Positions 1 to 5,612 of a stretch of 8,636 nt of DNA are shown here, piece by piece. The stretch lies in contig JANYFI010000479.1 in assembly GCA_025362765.1 (NCBI GenBank), positions 1 through 8,636 on the forward strand, read 5' to 3'. Numbering within the stretch: position 1 is the first letter of the stretch; each line of letters starts with the position of its first letter. Both the position numbers and the translations under genes were made by a program. The notes beneath the pieces were generated by a model, which ran no database searches, was not told the DNA's origin, and worked only from the letters and a program-made list of their open reading frames with translations. Source of the DNA: Ferruginibacter sp. GTDB lineage: Bacteria; Bacteroidota; Bacteroidia; Chitinophagales; Chitinophagaceae.

Positions 1-69
1 GGTAGCTCAGCTGGTTAGAGCATCGGATTCATAACCCGAAGGTCGGCAGTTCAAGTCTGCTTCCCGATA
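1..69 (+). tRNA. tRNA with CAT anticodon (probably Met), 5' end cut by window edge
   Basis: The cloverleaf can be followed from the last two acceptor bases (GG, 1-2): D stem GCTC/GAGC (5-21), anticodon stem 23-27/35-39 around loop 28-34 with anticodon CAT at 30-32, T stem 45-49/57-61 with loop TTCAAGT, 3' acceptor strand 62-68 and discriminator A69. About five acceptor bases lie left of the window. CCA is not encoded (CTA follows), so it must be added by nucleotidyltransferase. The anticodon stem has an A27-C35 mismatch next to the loop. The stem lacks the three G-C pairs of initiator tRNA, so this is an elongator-type Met tRNA or, less likely, the lysidine-modified tRNA-Ile(CAT). Sequence alone does not separate these. 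Confidence 0.93.
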
Positions 70-72
70 CTA

Positions 73-97
73 AGCCCCTATTTACAGGGGCTTTTTT
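73..97 (+). terminator. Intrinsic terminator of the tRNA
   Basis: A perfect 7-bp stem AGCCCCT (73-79) / AGGGGCT (86-92) with a six-base loop runs directly into a T tract (92-97). It lies four nt after the tRNA and ends six nt before the ATG of the GIY-YIG gene. Confidence 0.88.
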
Positions 98-103
98 ACT
101 GCT

Positions 104-346
104 ATGGCATTTACTGTCTACATACCATATTCCCCGGCTCATCAAAAGCACTATACTGAATTTACTGCAAATCCTGAAGAAAGAATGCTATCTCATAACG
201 AGCTGGGTAAAGGATGGACTGCAAAATTTAGGCCCTGGAAACTAATTTTCACCCGTGAATTTAGCGATAAGAAAGACGCAATGGAGTACGAGAAATGGTT
301 AAAAACCGGAGTGGGAAGAGATTTTATTAAAACACTAACTCATTGA
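104..346 (+). CDS. Small GIY-YIG domain protein, degenerate catalytic motif
   Basis: This 80-residue protein is one single GIY-YIG fold, the usual size for stand-alone UvrC-N-like proteins common in Bacteroidota. Visible family marks are VYI at 5-7 (the GIY strand), the R27 helix PEERMLSHN with H31 and N32, the RPWKL strand at 43-47, E63 (the family's metal-binding Glu) and the KTGVGRDFIK tail. The second half of the signature, normally YIG or YTG, reads Y17-T18-E19: the glycine is glutamate. The core Arg and Glu remain, so activity may be reduced, altered or lost. The ATG sits where family members begin, and the GIY strand follows at once. There is no Shine-Dalgarno site, and only 6 nt separate the ATG from the U-tract of the tRNA terminator. 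Expression would need readthrough or a promoter inside the tRNA. Role unknown; GIY-YIG enzymes are nucleases in repair, restriction or homing. Confidence 0.85.
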   Translation: MAFTVYIPYSPAHQKHYTEFTANPEERMLSHNELGKGWTAKFRPWKLIFTREFSDKKDAMEYEKWLKTGVGRDFIKTLTH

Positions 347-363
347 GCACCGGTCTGCGGTGC
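347..363 (+). other. Hairpin directly after the GIY-YIG stop codon
   Basis: GCACCG (347-352) and CGGTGC (358-363) form a perfect 6-bp stem with a five-base loop, starting on the base after the TGA. No T tract follows, so it is at best a weak terminator or an mRNA 3'-end stabiliser. The remaining gap to 541 shows no gene. Confidence 0.4.
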
Positions 364-541
364 ATGTATATTTACCCGTACCTAGAACTTTTTTACCCAA
401 GGTGCATTTTCATTTCATCGCCAATTGAAAAAATATAGGCAGACAATACCCAACAGAAACGATATCTAGGGAGAACAGGCAAAGCTGTTATACTTTTCGA
501 AAGTAAGTGAAGGAAATTGTATGTCAAAAACTAACGAGATG

Positions 542-1153
542 TTACTTAACCTCCAGCTTAAGCAACATTTCCTTTTCCACAAAGGCTTCCAGGTCATCCC
601 CTACCACGCATTCACCTACGCCTGCCGGTGTACCCGTAAAAATTAAATCACCTATGTTTAATGAAAAATAATTCGAAATATGAGCAACTATATAATCAAA
701 TGAAAATATCATTTGGCTGCTGTTTCCCTGTTGAACGAGTTCTTTATTTTTAAAAAAACTAAATCCAATGTTCTTTTTATTAAGCGCAGGCGTAACATCA
801 ATGAATTTGCCTATCGCAGCAGAATTATCAAATGCCTTGGCTTTTTCCCAAGGCAACCCTTTTGCTTTAAGTTCATTCTGGATATCCCTCGCAGTAAAAT
901 CAATCCCCACAGTAATACCATTATAGTAATTGGCGGCATGCCGTTCCTGAATGTATTTTCCGTTTTTGCATACCCGCAGTACCAGCTCACATTCATAATT
1001 GAGTTCATTGGTGAATTCAGGGTAATAAAACGGCGTATGGCTCTGTAGCAGCGCACTTTTCGGCTTCATAAAAATCACCGGCTCATCTGGTATATCGTTG
1101 CCAAGCTCTTTGGCATGGTCCGGGTAATTCCGGCCAACACAAATTATCTTCAT
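542..1153 (-). CDS. FAHD1-like fumarylacetoacetate hydrolase family protein
   Basis: This complete 203-residue single-domain FAH fold is the length of bacterial FAHD1/YcgM-type enzymes, and no N-terminal extension is present. The Mg2+/Mn2+ ligands are visible as E54-x-E56 and D85 (in GIDFTARD), with the same spacing as E71/E73/D102 of human FAHD1. The His/Glu pair of the FAHD1 lid is present as H13 and E16 after GRNYPDH. K105-A-F-D and the C-terminal GDLIFTGTPAGVG (168-180) complete the family pattern. FAHD1 relatives cleave acylpyruvates and decarboxylate oxaloacetate, and related members are isomerases or hydrolases of aromatic breakdown. No aromatic catabolism gene is nearby, so a housekeeping acylpyruvase or oxaloacetate role is the better inference. 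The ATG at 1153 is followed immediately by the conserved KIICVGRNY strand; an A-rich leader replaces an RBS. Confidence 0.93.
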   Translation of the reverse strand: MKIICVGRNYPDHAKELGNDIPDEPVIFMKPKSALLQSHTPFYYPEFTNELNYECELVLRVCKNGKYIQERHAANYYNGITVGIDFTARDIQNELKAKGLPWEKAKAFDNSAAIGKFIDVTPALNKKNIGFSFFKNKELVQQGNSSQMIFSFDYIVAHISNYFSLNIGDLIFTGTPAGVGECVVGDDLEAFVEKEMLLKLEVK

Positions 1154-1204
1154 TGTTTTTTAATTATTAGGATAGCCGGGTTTAGAGAGCGAATATAAAC
1201 AAAT

Positions 1205-1235
1205 CAAATAAACTAAACAATTATACAAATTCCAA
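1205..1235 (-). promoter_or_regulatory. Candidate Bacteroidota-type promoter for the FAH-family gene
   Basis: On the minus strand, TTG (1235-1233), a 20-nt spacer and TTTATTTG (1212-1205) match the TTG / TAnnTTTG promoter pattern in all but one base of the -7 box. The predicted start leaves a leader of about 45 nt before the ATG at 1153. The geometry is the same as for the pth promoter, which supports it. Confidence 0.38.
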
Positions 1236-1294
1236 CAGTATGAGGGGCTGCATTCAAACTGTCGCTTCTATATAGCTGCAACAAAAGGGTGTCA

Positions 1295-1325
1295 CCAAAA
1301 ACAGCAATCGGAATGAACTATTGCT
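1295..1325 (-). terminator. Probable terminator after pth
   Basis: Read on the minus strand, AGCAAT (1325-1320) pairs with ATTGCT (1308-1303) across an 11-nt loop and is followed by GTTTTTGG (1302-1295). It lies about 50 nt after the pth stop and before the FAH-gene promoter, so the two genes are probably separate units. The stem is short and the loop large. Confidence 0.42.
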
Positions 1326-1374
1326 CACCGGCCACAACCTTATTAGCAAAGCATCAATTTAAAATGCCTCCTTA

Positions 1375-1953
1375 TCACGCCTGTATGGAAAGACTGTTTA
1401 CTTCGCTCATCGTTTGGTCTATTCCTGCCACAGCAATCCGTTCAATTATTTCTACGCTTTTTTCAATTTTCAACTTCACGGTCTGCACCTCCGTAACTAA
1501 CCATTTACTCAATACAAAATCAACCTGCATGCCCTTTGGGTACTGGTTGCCAATGCCAAACCTAAGTTTTGGGTATTGATCAGTACCCAGCGTCTTCTGA
1601 ATATCTTTTAATCCATTGTGTCCCGCACTTGAACCGCCACTCCGCAATCTGAGTTTGTCGAGCGGAAGCGCAAGGTCATCAACAATAGTCAAAGTATTTT
1701 CCAGGGCAATTTTTTCCTTATCCATCCAGTATTTAAATGCCTTCCCACTTAGATTCATAAATGTAGTTGGGCAAATGCAAATAAATATTTTACCCTTCCA
1801 TTTTACCTGGGCAACCAGCGCCAATCGGTCTGTTTCAAAAGTACCTCCATGTTTTTGAACAAATGCGTTTACCACATCAAAGCCAATGTTATGGCGGGTA
1901 TCGGCATATTCATTCCCGATATTTCCAAGACCTGCAATTAAATATTTCGACAT
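1375..1953 (-). CDS. pth: Peptidyl-tRNA hydrolase
   Basis: The enzyme releases peptides from peptidyl-tRNA that has dropped off ribosomes, recycling tRNA in the cytoplasm. From the chosen ATG at 1953 the protein has 192 residues, the normal Pth length. Family residues are all present: N11 (GLGNIG), catalytic H21 (TRHNIGF), N67 in TFMNLSG, D92 (VDDLALP, partner of H21) and H112-N113 in SSAGHNGLKDI, matching N10, H20, N68, D93, H113 and N114 of E. coli Pth. The reading frame stays open to 2013, but that start is a TTG lying inside the promoter -7 box, and the extra 20 residues precede the universal start of the fold. One oddity: the usual lysine of the KPxTFMNLSG strand is Cys61 (CPTTFMN). Monocistronic by its flanking promoter and terminator. 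Confidence 0.96.
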   Translation of the reverse strand: MSKYLIAGLGNIGNEYADTRHNIGFDVVNAFVQKHGGTFETDRLALVAQVKWKGKIFICICPTTFMNLSGKAFKYWMDKEKIALENTLTIVDDLALPLDKLRLRSGGSSAGHNGLKDIQKTLGTDQYPKLRFGIGNQYPKGMQVDFVLSKWLVTEVQTVKLKIEKSVEIIERIAVAGIDQTMSEVNSLSIQA

Positions 1954-2010
1954 AAAGAACGAAGATAAAATAAATGATGTTGTAACAGCATTCAACTGCT
2001 CATTCTGCCT

Positions 2011-2041
2011 CAAATTTATTCCATTTGCTAAACGAACTCAA
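2011..2041 (-). promoter_or_regulatory. Bacteroidota-type promoter of pth
   Basis: On the minus strand, TTG (2041-2039), a 20-nt spacer and TAAATTTG (2018-2011) fit the TTG / TAnnTTTG consensus exactly. Transcription would start near 2004, leaving a leader of about 50 nt before the ATG at 1953. It rules out translation from the in-frame TTG at 2013. Confidence 0.6.
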
Positions 2042-2167
2042 CTAAAATTTAGTACACTCTACAGTAGCTAATTTATTGCCTCTGCTGCAAACGCTTTAAA
2101 CAGGTGTAGCGAATTACCTTAGTATAGCCAGGCTGCTTTCCTTCGGGCAATAAAACCGACAATACCT

Positions 2168-2200
2168 GCAAATAAAAAGACCGATCTTAAAAGGTCGGCC
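2168..2200 (-). terminator. Terminator of the YtxH / holin-like operon
   Basis: Read on the minus strand, GGCCGACCTT (2200-2191) pairs with AAGATCGGTC (2188-2179), with one C-A mismatch, one G-T pair and a tiny loop. It is followed by TTTTTATTT (2178-2170). It stands about 55 nt past the last stop of the minus-strand operon. The rest of the stretch 2042-2255 shows no gene. Confidence 0.65.
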
Positions 2201-2255
2201 TTATTCAAATAATTTATGCAAGTAGATACAAAAACCTAAACGGAGAAAATTTAAG

Positions 2256-2648
2256 CTACCGCTTTTTAATCCCAGGCTTAAATACCTTACTCAATAAATT
2301 GATGGCGTCCTTTTTTAAGGATGCCGATTTTTTTGATACCAGACGGGCCACACCAAGTTCCATCGCTGTACCTATTAATTTCCTGGCAATACCCGGCGAT
2401 TTGCCTAGAAATAATTTTTTAGATAGCAACCCCATTCCGATACTTAAACCAGTGTTTAATAAATTTTCCGTCATGCCGGGTGCATGAATTACTTTGCTAA
2501 AAGATCTTTTTATAATATTTGCTGGCTTTAAACTATCTGCAATAGCATTGAATTGCATAACCAAGTCATCCTTTTGCTGTCCTTTTTGTTGTTCAAGTAC
2601 TTTTATGGAAGCCCGCAAATCAGCCAGATTATTTATTTCAGTGCCCAT
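2256..2648 (-). CDS. Uncharacterised 130-residue protein, third gene of the YtxH operon
   Basis: I do not recognise a named family. The N-terminal 40 residues are charged and heptad-like (LADLRASIKVLEQQKGQQ and on), consistent with a short coiled coil. Residues 62-82 form a Gly/Leu/Met-rich amphipathic or weakly hydrophobic stretch. The C-terminal third is strongly basic (KKSASLKK, ending GIKKR). There is no signal peptide. The start ATG overlaps the TGA of the upstream holin-like gene by one base (TGATG), so the two are almost certainly translationally coupled and probably work together, perhaps with this protein docking at the inner face of the membrane. Role unknown; the placement suggests an accessory of the envelope module. 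Confidence 0.8.
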   Translation of the reverse strand: MGTEINNLADLRASIKVLEQQKGQQKDDLVMQFNAIADSLKPANIIKRSFSKVIHAPGMTENLLNTGLSIGMGLLSKKLFLGKSPGIARKLIGTAMELGVARLVSKKSASLKKDAINLLSKVFKPGIKKR

Positions 2649-2998
2649 CAGTTAAATAATTTTTTTATAATCATATCACTAATTGGTTCTTTTATCCATT
2701 TATCCTTCAACCAATAGACTAACGCAGCAATAAGTAAATAAAAACCTCCTACAATGAAGAATCCATAATAAACTTTACCAGTTAGCGCACCAAGCCAAAG
2801 GCATACGCCTATATTCAAAATAATGAATCCGGCAATTCCTATCAGCGTAATGATTATCACAGCCGTTAAAGAGGCGATTATTTCGGCCGATTTATCAGCA
2901 GTTTTTAGTTTAAACAAGTCAATCCTTGTTTCGACATAATCACCTGCTGTTTCAAATAACGACCCGATTGTACCGGCGTGATTTTCCTTTTCTTCCAT
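2648..2998 (-). CDS. Phage-holin-superfamily (PF07332-like) two-helix membrane protein
   Basis: A 116-residue protein with a cytoplasmic-looking, charged N-terminal segment (GSLFETAGDYVETRIDLFKLK, 12-32), a long hydrophobic helix at about 40-70, a second at about 77-97 and a basic tail (LKDKWIKEPISDMIIKK). This layout is that of the Phage_holin_3_6 family, widespread in bacterial chromosomes and usually beside YtxH-type genes. Despite the family name, nothing around it is phage. It is probably a structural or stress-related inner-membrane protein. The gene starts 29 nt after the YtxH-like gene and ends by a TGATG overlap with the next, so the three form one operon. Function is not established for such homologues. 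Confidence 0.82.
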   Translation of the reverse strand: MEEKENHAGTIGSLFETAGDYVETRIDLFKLKTADKSAEIIASLTAVIIITLIGIAGFIILNIGVCLWLGALTGKVYYGFFIVGGFYLLIAALVYWLKDKWIKEPISDMIIKKLFN

Positions 2999-3027
2999 AG
3001 TATATCTGGTATAGCGGCGTTAAAAAT

Positions 3028-3306
3028 CTAAGATAAAGAATGCTTTATGCGTGACTGTACGGTAGCAGCCTTTTCTTTTCCTTCAGCAATGGCTTCTTCC
3101 GTGTCATTTTTTACATTGTCAATCTGATCAGAAATACTGTCTACGAGGTCATTAAATTTAGATTTCAAAGAGTCTGTAAGGTCAGCGCTTTTTTTACTTA
3201 TTTTTTTCCTGGTATCTGTACCTTTTTCAGGTGCAAATAAAATTCCCAATATTGCGCCGGCTGCGGCTCCAATTAATATTCCGGTAATAATTTTTGAAGA
3301 ACCCAT
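3028..3306 (-). CDS. YtxH-like membrane-anchored coiled-coil protein
   Basis: With the ATG at 3306 the protein has 92 residues. A Gly/Ala-rich membrane helix (ITGILIGAAAGAILGILFAP, residues 6-25) is followed by EKGTDTRKK, the hallmark N-terminus of YtxH-domain (PF12732) proteins. A long charged helix to the C-terminus (about 30-90) is probably coiled coil and recalls LEA/apolipoprotein-like repeats. The frame is open to a TTG at 3354, but that adds 16 residues before the family start, so 3306 is preferred. YtxH is a general stress protein in Bacillus; in Bacteroidota the function is unproven. It is the first gene of the operon with the holin-like and 130-residue proteins. Confidence 0.88.
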   Translation of the reverse strand: MGSSKIITGILIGAAAGAILGILFAPEKGTDTRKKISKKSADLTDSLKSKFNDLVDSISDQIDNVKNDTEEAIAEGKEKAATVQSRIKHSLS

Positions 3307-3712
3307 AGTTTTAATTTTAAAATTTGATGAATAATTTTTATCCTTTAACGCCAAAACACTGCCAAATTTTAATTAAGGTATGCAATTTTATTTGTCAGGT
3401 AAAAACAGTTTAAAATCCGGTACCTGTTAAAATAAATTATTACCAGGCTAGCTGGTCAAAAGCCTTACTTCGCCTGTATAACCTCACTCAAATCCCTCTT
3501 CCTGAAAACAGTATCTAACACCCTTATATAGTAACCGCACCAAAGCAATTAAAGAATTTAATCGGTACAATAGTGAAATAATAAGATGAAATAATTTTAA
3601 AAAACGTGTAAAATGTTACCCTGATGGCAATCCATATATTGCCCACTCCCCATAATCGAAAACATGCCTCTATAAAATATAAATAGCCGCCGCAATCAAA
3701 ATGGAATGGTAG

Positions 3713-3875
3713 TTATTTTTGGACAACTTTTTGAAGGTTATCAGATAAATTTAAAACAAGATCTTCATTTTCAAATGGCCTTTGCAATTATATGATTAAA
3801 TTTAGCTGCCCCGCCACCTGTTAAAATCACTTGTTTAGTTAACTGCAATGTGCTGTTAATACGTTTCACATAATA
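3713..3875 (-). pseudogene. Decayed C-terminal gene fragment, possibly a CoaX-like kinase
   Basis: On the minus strand the frame ending at TGA 3773-3771 reads protein-like: YYVKRI, then QVILTGGGAAKFNHIIAK. A shift of one base at about 3780 continues as PFENEDLVLNLSDNLQKVVQ and ends at TAA 3715-3713. The strand LTGG followed by about 30 residues with a Phe and an Asp-Leu-Val-Leu near the end resembles the C-terminus of type III pantothenate kinases (LTGGD...), although the Asp is Gly here. AnmK or actin-like ASKHA proteins, which carry TGGGA, are alternatives. There is no start and no upstream domain: the kinase gene begins on the other strand right where the rest should lie. The fragment is dead as it stands. 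The family call is an inference from short motifs. Confidence 0.35.
3860..3867 (+). promoter_or_regulatory. Possible -7 element of the histidine kinase promoter
   Basis: TACGTTTC matches TAnnTTTG in all but the last base and lies 15 nt before the ATG at 3883. The only TTG upstream (3831-3833) is spaced 26 nt away, longer than usual, so this is tentative. Confidence 0.25.
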
Positions 3876-3882
3876 AATAGTT

Positions 3883-5349
3883 ATGCTCAGTGTTCTAAAA
3901 CAATTGCAAATAGAAAAACGAATTCGTGTTGGTTATGGTGCTGCTTTTTTGCTGCTGTTAATTTCCTTTCTTTTTACTTTTTATGCTAATTGGAACCTGT
4001 TAAAGCAAACAAAGGAAATTACCCGTACGGATGGCATTATCATTCACCTGGAAGATTTAATTTCAGGATTAAAGGATGCAGAAACAGGAGTAAGAGGGTA
4101 TTTTATAACAAAAGACAAGCGTTTTTTGGATCCCTATCTTGCCAGTGCAAAAAAGATGGACACCGCTTTTTTATTTTTGCACAAGATATATGGCAGTTCC
4201 CAGGCAAGAAATGAAAAATTAACAGAAATAAAATCACTGACGGATAAGAAATACCAGTGCCTGACGAATGAACTGGACTATTTTTCATCGCATAACCTGG
4301 TAATTACTGATACGCTAGTTGCCATGAGCCACCAGAGTAAAACCGTGATGGATTCAATCCGGAGAATTAGTAAATCAATGGAACTGGAGGAAAAAAATTT
4401 GCTGGTAGAAAAAACCAGACAACTGCAAGACCTGTACAACAATCTCAACATTTTTATCGTATTATCACTGCTGCTCGCCGTGCTGTTTGCATTGCTGGGA
4501 TTGTTAACTTATTCAAGAGAAAATAAAGCCCGCAAGGCTTCTGATAAACAGGTGCTTGAATTTCAACAACAACTCGAAGTAAAGATCAGCGACCTGGACA
4601 GTGCTAATAAAGAATTGATAGAAATGCGCCGAATTGAAAAATTTGCGGCAACAGGAAGAATTGCCCGCAACATTGCCCATGAAGTACGTAACCCACTTAC
4701 CAATATCAATCTTGCAATAGCCCAACTAAAATCAGACCTTCCGGAGGTGGATGAAAATGCTGCTATTTTATTTGACATGGTCAACAGGAACAGCCAGCGA
4801 ATTAATCAGTTGATTACAGAACTGTTGAACGCTACAAGGTTTGCAGAATTAACTTATCAGCCAGCCACCGTTAATAACTTACTTGACGAAGCACTGGAAC
4901 TGGCTAAAGACAGAATTGCATTGAAACAAATTACGATCGAAAAAAAATATGCGCCAGAAAAACTAATCATTTCAGCGGATAGAGAAAAAATGAAAATCGC
5001 CCTCTTAAACTTATTAGTAAACGCTGTGGAGGCGATTCCGGAAAAAACGGGCATTATAAAAATAAATACAAGAAATGAAGCCGGAAAATGTTTAATTGAA
5101 ATTACAGACAATGGTATAGGCATGGATGCCATAGCGCTTAGCAAATTATTTGAACCCTATTTTACAACCAAGCAAAAAGGAAACGGCCTTGGTTTAACGA
5201 ATACGCAAAACATCATTTTAAATCACAAAGGCAGCATACATGTAGAGAGTTCTCCTGGAAAAGGATCCAGTTTTATTCTACGTTTTGACCTTGCTGGCAA
5301 CAGTATCAATAAAATTGAAGGAACGAGCAGCGGGCAGTTAATATCCTAA
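3883..5349 (+). CDS. CHASE3-domain sensor histidine kinase
   Basis: A 488-residue membrane kinase. Order: membrane helix (about 19-37), CHASE3 sensor (about 40-180, with GLKDAETGVRGYFITKD at 62-78 as its clearest motif), second membrane helix (about 189-210), linker coiled coil (about 215-250), HisKA with the phospho-accepting H266 in IAHEVRNPL, then the ATPase domain: N box around N380 (LLVNAVEA), G1 D409-N-G-I-G, LFEPYFTTK (422-430) and G2 G433-N-G-L-G-L. All catalytic boxes are intact. The short NtrB-like core and the HEVRNPL H box fit kinases that pair with NtrC-type regulators, and one lies 1.9 kb downstream. The opposite-strand receiver at 5609-5983 is another possible partner. The CHASE3 ligand is unknown. 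ATG start with no RBS, as elsewhere here. Confidence 0.95.
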   Translation: MLSVLKQLQIEKRIRVGYGAAFLLLLISFLFTFYANWNLLKQTKEITRTDGIIIHLEDLISGLKDAETGVRGYFITKDKRFLDPYLASAKKMDTAFLFLHKIYGSSQARNEKLTEIKSLTDKKYQCLTNELDYFSSHNLVITDTLVAMSHQSKTVMDSIRRISKSMELEEKNLLVEKTRQLQDLYNNLNIFIVLSLLLAVLFALLGLLTYSRENKARKASDKQVLEFQQQLEVKISDLDSANKELIEMRRIEKFAATGRIARNIAHEVRNPLTNINLAIAQLKSDLPEVDENAAILFDMVNRNSQRINQLITELLNATRFAELTYQPATVNNLLDEALELAKDRIALKQITIEKKYAPEKLIISADREKMKIALLNLLVNAVEAIPEKTGIIKINTRNEAGKCLIEITDNGIGMDAIALSKLFEPYFTTKQKGNGLGLTNTQNIILNHKGSIHVESSPGKGSSFILRFDLAGNSINKIEGTSSGQLIS

Positions 5350-5420
5350 AATTTTATGACAACCTCCTTATGCATTTTACGGACAGGATTTCAAATACAA
5401 GTTATTGTAACTTTATATTG

Positions 5421-5498
5421 AACCACATAGGAACATAGAAAACGTAGCGAATGGTATGGCCATAATTTATTTTTTTATGTGTTTTACATCTCTATGCC
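5421..5498. repeat. CATAG-rich imperfect palindrome, possible interspersed repeat
   Basis: The left arm (5421-5447) carries three near-repeats of ACATAG (CACATAG, ACATAG, ACGTAG) spaced 8-9 nt apart. The right arm (about 5475-5498) is its imperfect reverse complement (TTATGTG, TTACATC, TCTATGCC), with 14 of 24 aligned positions identical and most differences transitions. From memory, CATAG-rich palindromes of this type recur between genes in some Bacteroidota, but I cannot confirm that here. The rest of the stretch 5350-5608 holds no gene. Confidence 0.42.
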
Positions 5499-5569
5499 TG
5501 AAAAATAAATTTGAAACCAATCAAGGGATAATCACATAAGGTCAAATTGTTTACTTGAATAAATTATTG

Positions 5570-5612
5570 CCTCTTTAAATAAGAGGGAATAAAAATGTAG
5601 AAAAAACTCTAC
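5570..5612 (-). terminator. Likely terminator of the single-domain receiver gene
   Basis: On the minus strand, GTAGA (5612-5608) pairs with TCTAC (5601-5597) at the stop codon and runs into ATTTTTATT (5596-5588). A second hairpin, CCTCTT / AAGAGG (5586-5570), follows. The first stem has only 5 bp, so efficiency is uncertain. The tandem arrangement at the gene end supports a terminator role. Confidence 0.42.

Larger units (their letters stand above)
3307..3882. other. Long intergenic region between divergent operons
   Basis: This 576-nt stretch separates the minus-strand YtxH operon from the plus-strand histidine kinase. It is AT-rich and has no intact gene. It contains a perfect 6-bp hairpin GGCAAT (3626-3631) / ATTGCC (3638-3643), a short hairpin ACCAG / CTGGT (3442-3456), a short coding-like tail on the minus strand (3465-3540) and a decayed gene fragment (3713-3875). 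Confidence 0.6.

Noticed and set aside
474..489. Hairpin AACAG / CTGTT as terminator of the FAH-family gene
   Set aside because: Only 5 bp and no T tract on the minus strand after it; not enough for a terminator call.
713..1048. 111-codon open frame on the plus strand
   Set aside because: It is the reverse shadow of the FAH-family gene, which has all its metal and catalytic residues; the frame has no family resemblance.
1289..1579. 96-codon plus-strand open frame
   Set aside because: Antisense to pth and of implausible composition; pth is certain on the other strand.
2648..2998. Prophage remnant suggested by the holin-superfamily protein
   Set aside because: No lysin, integrase, capsid or tail gene nearby; this family is common on chromosomes beside YtxH genes.
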